Positions 18,498 to 24,988 are shown, numbered from the stretch's first letter. The stretch is 64,000 bases of DNA from Deltaproteobacteria bacterium (GCA_021777755.1 JAJYDE010000009.1:51026-115025); one strand, 5' to 3'. Numbers and translations: made by a program. Notes: a model not told the origin generated them from the sequence alone.

Positions 18498-19190
18498 TTA
18501 TTTTTCATGGCCGGCCATTTTTGCCGAGATTCTTTCTCCCGCCCGCCCGGCCTCTTCCAGTATCAGCTCGCGGGAAGCCTTTTGCGTCAGCACGGTCCGG
18601 AAGCGGCTGTCCTTGAGTCCCAGGGCCAGTTCGGCCAGCAACTGCTGATGGGCTCGGACGGTGGGACTGACCAGGGTGAACAAAATATCCACGGGCCGTC
18701 CGTCATCGGCGTCAAAATCTATGGGATGTTCCAGAAAACAGAGCGTTACGGCGGGGTGCAAGGTCTTGAGCACTATGGGATGGCGCGCGTGCGGGATGGC
18801 GATCCCGTCTCCTATGGCGGTCGATCCCAGCGATTCGCGGGCCAGCAACAGTTCGCAAAAGGTGACGCGGTCGATTTCCGGCGGCAGGTTCATGACATCG
18901 ACCACAGCGCCCAGCACCGACGCCTTGTCGGTTCCTCCGACATTATGGAAGATGCCGCCAAGTCTTAGCGCCTCCTCCAGCTTGACGGCGGCCTGGCCGT
19001 TTTCGGCTTCCACGATCTGCCCGGAAAGCGGTATTTTTTGCGCGGTCGCCCATTCGAGCAACTCCGCCCGATTGAACCAGTATTGCCCGTCGACCTGGTA
19101 GGATGGCAGGTTTTTGGTCTTTATCCAGGAAAGCACAGTTTTCTGTGGAACTGCAAAAAAACTTGAGGCGCCCTTCAAATCGAGTTGCAT
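18498..19190 (-). CDS. Helix-turn-helix / PTS EIIA (PtsN-like) fusion protein
   Basis: The 230-residue cytoplasmic protein has an excisionase/MerR-type DNA-binding domain at ~1-52 (LKGASSFFAVPQKTVLSWIKTKNLPSYQVDG split between helix and wing, then FNRAELLEWA). An EIIA-Ntr domain follows at ~70-215. The phosphorylatable His is in IAIPHARHP. It heads the operon for the Hyf-like complex, so it may act as a phosphorylation-dependent regulator of it. The chosen ATG at 19190 opens MQLDLKGASS; the longer frame to 19265 looks non-coding. A TTGACA at 19275-19270 with a weak -10 (CATGTT) 17 nt on may be the promoter. Confidence 0.85.
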   Translation of the reverse strand: MQLDLKGASSFFAVPQKTVLSWIKTKNLPSYQVDGQYWFNRAELLEWATAQKIPLSGQIVEAENGQAAVKLEEALRLGGIFHNVGGTDKASVLGAVVDVMNLPPEIDRVTFCELLLARESLGSTAIGDGIAIPHARHPIVLKTLHPAVTLCFLEHPIDFDADDGRPVDILFTLVSPTVRAHQQLLAELALGLKDSRFRTVLTQKASRELILEEAGRAGERISAKMAGHEK

Positions 19191-19339
19191 TTCACTTCCC
19201 GCTTCAGTTCGAAAATAAGGATGGAGGACCCATCGTAGGCGGGGCGAACATGCTCCTGAAGACAAGCCGTGTCAAGAACTATTTTGGGATTATTCGGGGG
19301 GATGGAGAAAGCGAGCTGATGTGGAGAAGCGGACCGGTC

Positions 19340-19441
19340 GAGGGGATGAAAAGGAGGATGGATGATATTGAGCGGATGGAAAGGAGGATGCGAAGAGTGT
19401 GCGAAGAGGATGTACAGATCGAGCGGATGAAAAGGGGTCTG
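19340..19441. repeat. Three imperfect 21-bp repeats in a non-coding gap
   Basis: Within 19191-19681, which holds no supported gene, the unit GAGCGGATGRAAAGGAGGATG occurs at 19340-19360, 19370-19390 and (diverged) 19421-19441. The unit is a multiple of three, so both strands give low-complexity frames (PPFHPL on the minus strand), but neither has a ribosome site or recognisable domain. Confidence 0.55.
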
Positions 19442-19681
19442 CGAAAAAGCGTAAGCGAGGTGCAAAAAGCAGGGCAATCGAATGCGGGGCTCCGTCAGCT
19501 TTGTTGGGTAAAATCCGCTTCGGTAATCAGTCTTTCGACGGAGAGCGTTTCACGGAAAGAATACTCACTGTCACCCGCACTTGCCAAATGCAAAAAAGCA
19601 ATGCTTTTCAGTTTCTCTCTCATCTGATGAGTGCGTTCTTCCGGCGGGAACCGTTGCCCTCACTTCTCAAATGAAGGGCCT

Positions 19682-21976
19682 TCAGTCCCCGGGCTCTTTT
19701 TTCCCGAGAGCTTTTTCGAAGGCATTGTTGAAGGCGCCTTTGCGGGTTGCCGCCGTGGCTTTGGCCGGCTTCGCCCCGGAGGGGGCGGACGCCGCCTTCG
19801 GGACTCCCGTTTGCGGGCCTTGTACCGCATCGGGCGCACATGCCCTCGATTTCATCGAAAGCGACACCCGCCCTCTTTCCATGTCCACATCGAGGACTGT
19901 CACCAAGACCCTTTGATGCACCTTGACCACCTCGCCGGGAGCCTTTACGAATTTATCCGAAAGTTCACTGACATGTACGAGGCCGTCCCTGTGGACCCCG
20001 ATATCGACAAAGGCTCCGAATGCGGTCACGTTGGTGACCATCCCCGGAAGTTTCATGCCGGGAGCCAGATCGGTCAACTTCTCGACGCCTTCGGCAAACG
20101 AAAAGGCTTCAAAGGAGCTGCGGGGATCTCGGCCCGGTTTTGCCAGTTCGGACAAGATATCGCGAAGGGTGGGAATGCCCACCTTTTCGGTTGCGTACCT
20201 CGGAGGATCGATTTTTTCCCTAAGGGCCGGCTCCCCCATCAGATCGGCCACCGAACAGCGAAGGTCCGCGGCCATTTTCTCGACGATCGGGTAGGATTCC
20301 GGGTGAACCGCGCTTGCATCCAGCGGGTTTTTGCCCCCCCGGATACGCAAAAAACCGGCCGATTGCTCAAAGGCGCGAGGGCCAAGGCGGGAGACTTTCC
20401 TGAGATCGGCTCTGGTACGGAACGGGCCGTTCTTTTCCCTGTGGGAAACGATATTGGAGGCAAGCTGTGGCCCCAGCCCGGAAATATAGGACAGGAGCCG
20501 GGGGCTGGCTGAATTTACCTCGACTCCCACCGCGTTGACACAACTGATGACCACATCGTCGAGCCCCTTTTTCAGCTCGGCCTGATCCACATCGTGCTGA
20601 TACTGCCCGACGCCAATGGATTTGGGATCGATTTTCACCAACTCGGCCAGTGGATCGAGTAACCGCCTGCCTATCGAAACCGCTCCCCGCACGGTCAGAT
20701 CGTGGTCCGGAAATTCCTCGCGGGCCACACTGGAGGCCGAGTAAATCGAAGCGCCGCTTTCATCGACCATGATCACCCGGATCTCTTGGGGCAATCCCAG
20801 ACCTCGGACAAACGACTCGGTTTGTCTTCCCGCCGTGCCGTTTCCAATGGCGATGGCTTCGACGGCAAAATCCCGGGCAAGAGCGCGAACGCGCGATCCG
20901 GCCTTTTCAGCTCCCCCTTCCCCCGAGTGGGGGTAGATCGTTTCCGTGTGGACGAGCTTTCCCCTCGGGTCGAGACATACGAGCTTACACCCGGTTCGAA
21001 AGCCGGGATCGAGGGCCATCACCTTTTTAAAACCAAGAGGCGGGGCCATCAGAAGATGGCCCAAATTGTCGGCAAACACCCGGATGGCTTCCCTGTCGGC
21101 GCGGAGCTTGGATTCGTTCTTTATCTCCGTTTCAAGCGAAGGCGAAAGCAGCCTTTTATAGCCGTCGTGAACCGCGGTTCGAACATGGACGGAGCAGGCC
21201 GAATCATTTTTTACAAACAGGGATTCAAGCAGCTTCAAGGCTTCATTTTCCGGAGGTTCGACACGCACCGCAAGAAAGCCCTCCCTTTCGCCACGCCTGA
21301 TCGCAAGCACCCTGTGGGAGGGTGCCGCCGCGATTGGTTCCTCCTTGTCAAAATAGTCCCGATACACAGTTGCCTCTTCTTCCTTGCCGGGCACGACCCT
21401 GGATTTGAGAATTCCTTTGGAGAAAAAAAGGTTACGGAGCTTCAAACGGGAATCGGCATTCTCACTTACCCACTCGGAAATGATGTCGCGGGCCCCGCAA
21501 AGGGCCTCTTCCGCCGAGGCAACACCCCTTTCCGGGCTGATATAACTCTTGGCCCGCTCGACAGGGTCCACGGCCGGGCTCTGTTCGAAAACGGAGAGCG
21601 CCAGCGGCTCCAGCCCCTTTTCCCTGGCAACCGCGGCCCGCGTGCGGCGTTTGGGCCGAAAGGGCAGATAGATGTCTTCAACTTCCGCCAGTGTCGCGGC
21701 CCCAAGGATTCGCGCCTCCAAGTTTTCGGTGAGCTTTTCCTGTTCACTCAGAGATTTGAGGACGGCGGTTTTGCGCTTTTCAAGCACATCCAACCGGGCA
21801 AGCCCGTCGCGAATGGCCATGACAAACGTCTCGTCAATAGAGCCGGTTGCCTCCTTGCGGTACCTTGCGATAAAGGGCACGGTGGCGCCATTTTCCAAAA
21901 GTTCGGCGGTTGCTCGCACCTGCCCGGGCTTAAGACCCGTTTCACGGCAAATCGAATCGAGGTGAATCTGGTTCAT
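19682..21976 (-). CDS. tex: Tex-family S1 RNA-binding transcription accessory protein
   Basis: The 764-residue cytoplasmic nucleic-acid-binding protein has the full Tex layout. An N-terminal helical region is followed by a YqgF/RNase H-like domain (MALDPGFRTGCKLVCLD, ~335-460), helix-hairpin-helix modules (VNSASPRLLSYISGLGPQLASNIV split over ~500-560) and a C-terminal S1 domain (GMVTNVTAFGAFVDIGVHRDG, ~640-710), then an Ala/Lys-rich tail. The ATG at 21976 follows AAAGAAGA; the upstream TTG at 22006 is less likely. A TATAAT (22036-22031 on the minus strand) may be its -10. Its 5' region is shared with the adjacent repeat array. Confidence 0.93.
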   Translation of the reverse strand: MNQIHLDSICRETGLKPGQVRATAELLENGATVPFIARYRKEATGSIDETFVMAIRDGLARLDVLEKRKTAVLKSLSEQEKLTENLEARILGAATLAEVEDIYLPFRPKRRTRAAVAREKGLEPLALSVFEQSPAVDPVERAKSYISPERGVASAEEALCGARDIISEWVSENADSRLKLRNLFFSKGILKSRVVPGKEEEATVYRDYFDKEEPIAAAPSHRVLAIRRGEREGFLAVRVEPPENEALKLLESLFVKNDSACSVHVRTAVHDGYKRLLSPSLETEIKNESKLRADREAIRVFADNLGHLLMAPPLGFKKVMALDPGFRTGCKLVCLDPRGKLVHTETIYPHSGEGGAEKAGSRVRALARDFAVEAIAIGNGTAGRQTESFVRGLGLPQEIRVIMVDESGASIYSASSVAREEFPDHDLTVRGAVSIGRRLLDPLAELVKIDPKSIGVGQYQHDVDQAELKKGLDDVVISCVNAVGVEVNSASPRLLSYISGLGPQLASNIVSHREKNGPFRTRADLRKVSRLGPRAFEQSAGFLRIRGGKNPLDASAVHPESYPIVEKMAADLRCSVADLMGEPALREKIDPPRYATEKVGIPTLRDILSELAKPGRDPRSSFEAFSFAEGVEKLTDLAPGMKLPGMVTNVTAFGAFVDIGVHRDGLVHVSELSDKFVKAPGEVVKVHQRVLVTVLDVDMERGRVSLSMKSRACAPDAVQGPQTGVPKAASAPSGAKPAKATAATRKGAFNNAFEKALGKKEPGD

Positions 21977-22107
21977 CGGTCTTCTTTCAAATCCGGATGG
22001 AATCAATACTGCTGCTCAGCACCAGACTCCATTATACATCGGGGAGAACTGATAGTACTTGTTTCTTTTTCTATCGGCGGGTGAAGCGAATTCGGCCGGA
22101 AGTGCCA

Positions 22108-22136
22108 TTGACAATGAAGAGGGCCGAAGTTATCTT
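22108..22136 (+). promoter_or_regulatory. Sigma-70 promoter of mini-protein unit 1
   Basis: TTGACA at 22108-22113, a 17-nt spacer and TATCTT at 22131-22136. The same arrangement is conserved in all four units. Confidence 0.8.
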
Positions 22137-22177
22137 GCGGCTAACAAAGTTTGGAACTACTAATCAATACAACTGGA

Positions 22178-22203
22178 AATTCGACCGCACGACCGGCTGA
22201 ATT
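22178..22203 (+). promoter_or_regulatory. Leader hairpin before copy 1
   Basis: AATTCGACCG and CGGCTGAATT can pair (one G-U, one mismatch). The stem ends about 8 nt before AGGAG. Its equivalent is found before all six copies. Confidence 0.6.
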
Positions 22204-22221
22204 TGCAAAAAGGAGCTAGAG

Positions 22222-22404
22222 ATGAGCAAGAAACTGATTTTCGCCTTCGTACTGTCCCTGACGCTGGCAAGCGGCGCCTTCATAAACGCGCGTGCTGCCA
22301 ATCTTTCCGGCCCCCCTGCTTGCTGGTCTTTCGCCTGCGGGCTGAATCTGGCACATCAGAGCGCTCAAGTGACCCCGGCACAGATGGGCGCGGTCGGTTA
22401 CTAA
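22222..22404 (+). CDS. Secreted Cys-containing mini-protein, copy 1 (short form)
   Basis: A 60-residue precursor. The N-terminus MSKKLIFAFVLSLTLASG is a classical signal peptide, with predicted cleavage after ARA giving a ~35-residue mature peptide. The mature part contains ACWSFACGLN, two cysteines four residues apart that could form a small disulfide loop, and ends QMGAVGY. AGGAG lies 6 nt before the ATG. This copy lacks the YFSK insertion found in copies 2, 3, 5 and 6. I do not recognise the family. Coding status is supported by six-fold conservation of start, frame, signal and stop. Confidence 0.85.
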   Translation: MSKKLIFAFVLSLTLASGAFINARAANLSGPPACWSFACGLNLAHQSAQVTPAQMGAVGY

Positions 22405-22434
22405 TCCTTTAAAGCCAATAGTGGAAGGCTGATT

Positions 22435-22466
22435 GTCCCCCGGAGCCGGTAGAGGCTGCGGGGGAC
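22435..22466 (+). terminator. Hairpin terminator of unit 1
   Basis: GTCCCCCG pairs with CGGGGGAC, extended inward by AGCC/GGCT. The downstream tail is only weakly T-rich, so it may act with the second hairpin at 22515-22533. Confidence 0.65.
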
Positions 22467-22628
22467 AACTCGTTTCAGGCCGAACTTTTCGAGTTTTGGC
22501 GGGGGGCGTCGTGCGGGCGAAGGTTTTTCGCCCATGCGGGGAAGAGTTCCATATCGATCGGGAAGAACTGATAGTACTTGTTAATTTTTCCATACCAGCG
22601 GGTGAAGAAAATTCAGCCGCAAGTGACA

Positions 22629-22657
22629 TTGACAATGAGGGGGGCCGAAGTTATCTT
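22629..22657 (+). promoter_or_regulatory. Sigma-70 promoter of mini-protein unit 2
   Basis: TTGACA at 22629-22634, a 17-nt spacer and TATCTT at 22652-22657. Confidence 0.8.
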
Positions 22658-22698
22658 GCGACTAACAAAGTTTGGAACTACTAATCAATGCAACTGGA

Positions 22699-22724
22699 AA
22701 TTAGACCGCCCGAGCGGCTGAATT
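22699..22724 (+). promoter_or_regulatory. Leader hairpin before copy 2
   Basis: AATTAGACCG opposite CGGCTGAATT. This is the weakest version of the stem (extra A-G mismatch), but the loop-side CCG/CGG pairs are kept. Confidence 0.5.
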
Positions 22725-22742
22725 TGCAAAAAGGAGCTAGAG

Positions 22743-22937
22743 ATGAGCAAGAAACTGATTTTCGCCTTCGCACTGTCCATGATGCTGGCAAGCGGCGCCT
22801 TCGTAAACGCGGGTGCGGCAAATCTTTCGGGACCCTACTTCAGCAAACCGGCTTGCTGGTCCTTCGCCTGCGGGCTCAATACGGCGCATCCGGCCGCTCA
22901 GGTGACCCCGTCGCAGATGGGCGCGGTCGGCTACTAA
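22743..22937 (+). CDS. Secreted Cys-containing mini-protein, copy 2 (long form)
   Basis: A 64-residue precursor with signal peptide MSKKLIFAFALSMMLASG and likely cleavage after AGA. The mature peptide is ~39 residues with YFSK followed by PACWSFACGLN and the C-terminus VTPSQMGAVGY. AGGAG lies 6 nt before the ATG. It has its own promoter and terminator. Its protein is nearly identical to copy 3, differing only at one signal-peptide residue and in the last three residues, so the pair is recent or homogenised by gene conversion. Family unknown. Confidence 0.87.
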   Translation: MSKKLIFAFALSMMLASGAFVNAGAANLSGPYFSKPACWSFACGLNTAHPAAQVTPSQMGAVGY

Positions 22938-22967
22938 TCCTTTAAAACCAGTAGTGGAAGGATGATT

Positions 22968-22999
22968 GTCCCCCGGAGCCCGCAGTGGCTGCGGGGGAC
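22968..22999 (+). terminator. Hairpin terminator of unit 2
   Basis: GTCCCCCG pairs with CGGGGGAC, with AGCC/GGCT inside. It sits 31 nt after the stop codon, as in unit 1. Confidence 0.65.
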
Positions 23000-23194
23000 A
23001 ACTCGTTTCAGGCCGACCTTTTCGAGTTTTGGCGGGGTGAACCGGGCGGGCGAGCGCTTTTTGTCCGATCCTTCAAATCCGGATGGAATCAATACTGAGA
23101 CACGGCACCCGGCTCCTTTATGGATCGGAAAGAACTGATAGTACTTGTTTCTTTTTCCATCCATCAGGTGAATAAAATTCAGCCGCAAGTGCCA

Positions 23195-23223
23195 TTGACA
23201 ATGAGGAGGGCCGAAGTTACATT
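23195..23223 (+). promoter_or_regulatory. Sigma-70 promoter of mini-protein unit 3
   Basis: TTGACA at 23195-23200, a 17-nt spacer and TACATT at 23218-23223. Confidence 0.8.
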
Positions 23224-23264
23224 GCGACTAACAAAGTTTGGAATTACTAATCGACACAACTGGA

Positions 23265-23290
23265 AATTCGACCGCAAGACCGGCTGAATT
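23265..23290 (+). promoter_or_regulatory. Leader hairpin before copy 3
   Basis: AATTCGACCG can pair with CGGCTGAATT, as before copy 1. Confidence 0.6.
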
Positions 23291-23308
23291 TGCAAAAAGG
23301 AGCTAGAG

Positions 23309-23503
23309 ATGAGCAAGAAACTGATTTTCGCCTTCGCACTGTCCATGATGCTGGTAAGCGGCGCCTTCGTAAACGCGGGTGCGGCCAATCTTTCGGGACC
23401 CTACTTCAGCAAACCGGCTTGCTGGTCCTTCGCCTGCGGGCTCAATACGGCGCATCCGGCCGCTCAGGTGACCCCGTCGCAGATGGGCTCGGTCGGTTTC
23501 TGA
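23309..23503 (+). CDS. Secreted Cys-containing mini-protein, copy 3 (long form)
   Basis: A 64-residue precursor almost identical to copy 2, but ending QMGSVGF in place of QMGAVGY. Signal peptide, YFSK insertion and ACWSFACGLN are intact. It is the first gene of a two-gene unit; its stop is TGA, while the last gene of each unit uses TAA. The Shine-Dalgarno and spacing are the same as in copy 1. Confidence 0.87.
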   Translation: MSKKLIFAFALSMMLVSGAFVNAGAANLSGPYFSKPACWSFACGLNTAHPAAQVTPSQMGSVGF

Positions 23504-23552
23504 TACTTGCAGTAATAATGTTTGGAATTATTGATTCGATCAAACCGAAAAA

Positions 23553-23576
23553 ATTCAACCTGGTGAGCGGTTGAAT
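23553..23576 (+). promoter_or_regulatory. Intergenic leader hairpin before copy 4
   Basis: ATTCAACC and GGTTGAAT pair perfectly over 8 bp. Compared with the promoter-proximal leaders, both arms differ at the same positions and pairing is preserved. Confidence 0.65.
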
Positions 23577-23593
23577 GGGAAAAGGAGCTAGAG

Positions 23594-23776
23594 ATGAGCA
23601 AGAAACTGATTTTCGCCTTCGTACTGTCCATGACGCTGGTAAGCGGCGCCTTCATAAACGCGCGTGCGGCCAATCTTTCGGGTCCCCCTGCTTGCTGGTC
23701 TTTCGCCTGCGGGCTGAATCTGGCACATCCGAGCGCTCAAGTGACCCCGGCACAGATGGGCGCGGTCGGCTACTAA
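23594..23776 (+). CDS. Secreted Cys-containing mini-protein, copy 4 (short form)
   Basis: A 60-residue precursor lacking YFSK, like copy 1, with which it shares the VLS signal variant, INARA cleavage region and CGLNLAH. It follows copy 3 without its own promoter, so it should be cotranscribed. AGGAG lies 6 nt before the ATG. A terminator hairpin follows 31 nt after the TAA. Confidence 0.86.
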   Translation: MSKKLIFAFVLSMTLVSGAFINARAANLSGPPACWSFACGLNLAHPSAQVTPAQMGAVGY

Positions 23777-23806
23777 TCCTTTAAAACCGGTAGTGGAAGG
23801 ATGATT

Positions 23807-23838
23807 GTCCCCCGGAGCCCGCAGAGGCTGCGGGGGAC
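23807..23838 (+). terminator. Hairpin terminator of unit 3
   Basis: GTCCCCCG pairs with CGGGGGAC, AGCC/GGCT inside. Position relative to the stop is the same as in units 1 and 2. Confidence 0.65.
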
Positions 23839-23998
23839 AACTCGTTTCAGGCCGAACTTTTTGTGTCATGGAGGGGTGAGTCGGTCGGGCAAGCGTTTTT
23901 CGCCCATGCGGGGGGATGCTCCATAGGGATCGGGGAGAACTGATAGAACTTGGTTCTTTTTCCAACGGCGGGTGAAGCAAATTCAGTCGGAAGTGCCA

Positions 23999-24027
23999 TT
24001 GACAATGAGGGGGGGCGATTTTATATT
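23999..24027 (+). promoter_or_regulatory. Sigma-70 promoter of mini-protein unit 4
   Basis: TTGACA at 23999-24004, a 17-nt spacer and TATATT at 24022-24027. This is the best -10 of the four. Confidence 0.82.
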
Positions 24028-24062
24028 GCAACTAACAAAGTTTGGAGCCACTAATCAAGACA

Positions 24063-24088
24063 AATTCGACCGAAAGAGCGGCTGAATT
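24063..24088 (+). promoter_or_regulatory. Leader hairpin before copy 5
   Basis: AATTCGACCG can pair with CGGCTGAATT, loop AAAGAG. Confidence 0.6.
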
Positions 24089-24105
24089 TGAAAAAGGAGT
24101 TGGAA

Positions 24106-24300
24106 ATGAGCAAGAAACTGATTTTCGCCTTCGCACTGTCCATGATGCTGGCAAGCGGCGCCTTCGTAAACGCGGGTGCGGCAAATCTTTCGGGACCCTA
24201 CTTCAGCAAACCTGCTTGCTGGTCTTTCGCCTGCGGACTCAACAGGGCACATCCGAACGCTCAAGTGACCCCGGCACAGATGGGCGCGGTCGGTTACTGA
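24106..24300 (+). CDS. Secreted Cys-containing mini-protein, copy 5 (long form)
   Basis: A 64-residue precursor. An in-frame upstream start at 24088 exists, but AAGGAG before the ATG at 24106 and the other copies fix the start. The leader reads GGAGTTGGAA, not GGAGCTAGAG. Mature changes are CGLNRAHPNAQ. It is the first gene of a pair and ends in TGA. Confidence 0.87.
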   Translation: MSKKLIFAFALSMMLASGAFVNAGAANLSGPYFSKPACWSFACGLNRAHPNAQVTPAQMGAVGY

Positions 24301-24347
24301 TACTTGGAGCAAAAAGTTTGGAAACATTGATTCGACCAAACCGAAAA

Positions 24348-24371
24348 ATTCAACCGGATGAACGGTTGAAT
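24348..24371 (+). promoter_or_regulatory. Intergenic leader hairpin before copy 6
   Basis: ATTCAACCG and CGGTTGAAT pair perfectly over 9 bp with loop GATGAA. This is the strongest version of the conserved stem. Confidence 0.68.
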
Positions 24372-24389
24372 GGGAAATAGGAGCTAGAG

Positions 24390-24584
24390 ATGAGCAAGAA
24401 ACTGATTTTCGCCTTCGCACTGTCCATGATGCTGGCAAGCGGCGCCTTCATAAACGCGCGTGCCGCCAATCTTTCGGGTCCCTACTTCAGCAAACCGGCC
24501 TGCTGGTCTTTTGCCTGCGGACTCAATACGACACATCCGAGCGCTCAAGTGACCCCGGCACAGATGGGCGCGGTCGGCTACTAA
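24390..24584 (+). CDS. Secreted Cys-containing mini-protein, copy 6 (long form, mosaic)
   Basis: A 64-residue precursor combining the short-form cleavage region (INARA) with the long-form YFSK insertion and ALSMMLASG signal. This suggests recombination between copies. ACWSFACGLN and QMGAVGY are intact. It is cotranscribed with copy 5. Confidence 0.87.
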   Translation: MSKKLIFAFALSMMLASGAFINARAANLSGPYFSKPACWSFACGLNTTHPSAQVTPAQMGAVGY

Positions 24585-24614
24585 TCCTTTAAGACCGATA
24601 GTGGAAGGATTATT

Positions 24615-24646
24615 GTCCCCCGGAGCCCGCGGAGGCTTCGGGGGAC
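24615..24646 (+). terminator. Hairpin terminator of unit 4
   Basis: GTCCCCCG pairs with the equivalent CGGGGGAC (one change on the inner arm). It lies 31 nt after the TAA of copy 6. Confidence 0.62.
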
Positions 24647-24741
24647 AACTCGTTTCAGGCCGAACTTTTCGTGGCTTGGAGGGGTGCGTCGGCGGGCGAG
24701 GGTTTTTCGCCCATACGGGGAAAAGTTCCACTGGTATCGAA

Positions 24742-24758
24742 GACCGCGACCCGCGGTC
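24742..24758. terminator. Short perfect hairpin between array and fmdB
   Basis: GACCGCG (24742-24748) and CGCGGTC (24752-24758) pair with a 3-nt loop, just beyond the fmdB stop. There is no T run on the exit side for fmdB, so its role as a terminator is uncertain. Confidence 0.4.
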
Positions 24759-24769
24759 AAAAATCAGCC

Positions 24770-24988
24770 TCAAGAAAATCTGCCGGAAGTCGAACAAGAC
24801 GATGACAGGGGCAGGCTTCGCCCCTTGCCCGAGGAGGTCGAACCCGAGAACGAAAAGGTTGAAATAAGGGGTTCCACTTCGGCATGGCCGCATGCCGGGC
24901 AGCTCACCTTGTCTTTTTTGTCGCTTTGAAGGAGAAGGGATTCGAAGATTTTCCCGCATTTTTTGCATTTGAATTCATGAATAGGCAT
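24770..24988 (-). CDS. FmdB-family zinc ribbon protein
   Basis: A 72-residue small protein. It begins MPIHEFKCKKCGKIFESLL, with a second pair CPACGH, the four zinc ligands of the FmdB/putative regulatory family. The Ser-rich C-terminus follows STFSFSGS. The frame is open upstream to 25120, but the family always starts at MPI, and AGGA lies before it. Role is unknown; related proteins were first described as possible regulators of amide-inducible genes. Confidence 0.88.
   Translation of the reverse strand: MPIHEFKCKKCGKIFESLLLQSDKKDKVSCPACGHAEVEPLISTFSFSGSTSSGKGRSLPLSSSCSTSGRFS

Larger units (their letters stand above)
21983..22552 (+). repeat. Repeat unit 1 of the mini-protein array (one gene)
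   Basis: It contains an upstream block (AGAACTGATAGTACTTG at 22045-22061), promoter, leader hairpin, one CDS, a GTCCCCCG/CGGGGGAC hairpin and a second hairpin (GGGCGAA/TTCGCCC, 22515-22533). The first ~25 bases, ending GGATGGAATCAATACT, overlap the tex start region and recur in unit 3. Confidence 0.85.
22553..23066 (+). repeat. Repeat unit 2 of the mini-protein array (one gene)
   Basis: It has the same order as unit 1: upstream block AGAACTGATAGTACTTG at 22564-22580, promoter, leader hairpin, one CDS, hairpin terminator, and a degenerate second hairpin. Confidence 0.85.
23067..23925 (+). repeat. Repeat unit 3 of the mini-protein array (two genes)
   Basis: It begins with the tex-proximal sequence TTCAAATCCGGATGGAATCA seen in unit 1, then the upstream block AGAACTGATAGTACTTG (23131-23147), one promoter, copies 3 and 4 separated by 90 nt, and one terminator hairpin. 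The intergenic spacer resembles the leader but has no promoter. Confidence 0.85.
23926..24735 (+). repeat. Repeat unit 4 of the mini-protein array (two genes)
   Basis: It has an upstream block with two changes (AGAACTGATAGAACTTG at 23936-23952), a promoter, copies 5 and 6 separated by 89 nt, a terminator hairpin and a second hairpin GGGCGA/TCGCCC at 24694-24712. Confidence 0.85.

Noticed and set aside
19103..19627. 174-codon plus-strand frame across the 21-bp repeats
   Set aside because: It overlaps the PTS-like gene antisense, starts without a ribosome site, and its charged repeat only mirrors the DNA repeat.
22203..22412. Alternative frames over the mini-protein copies (QKGARDEQETDFRLRT...)
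   Set aside because: They repeat in several units only because the DNA is duplicated. They lack a signal peptide and a placed ribosome site, and their ends vary.
21983..24735. CRISPR array or insertion-sequence cluster
   Set aside because: Repeats are hundreds of bases long, contain genes, promoters and terminators, and have no spacers, transposase or terminal inverted repeats.
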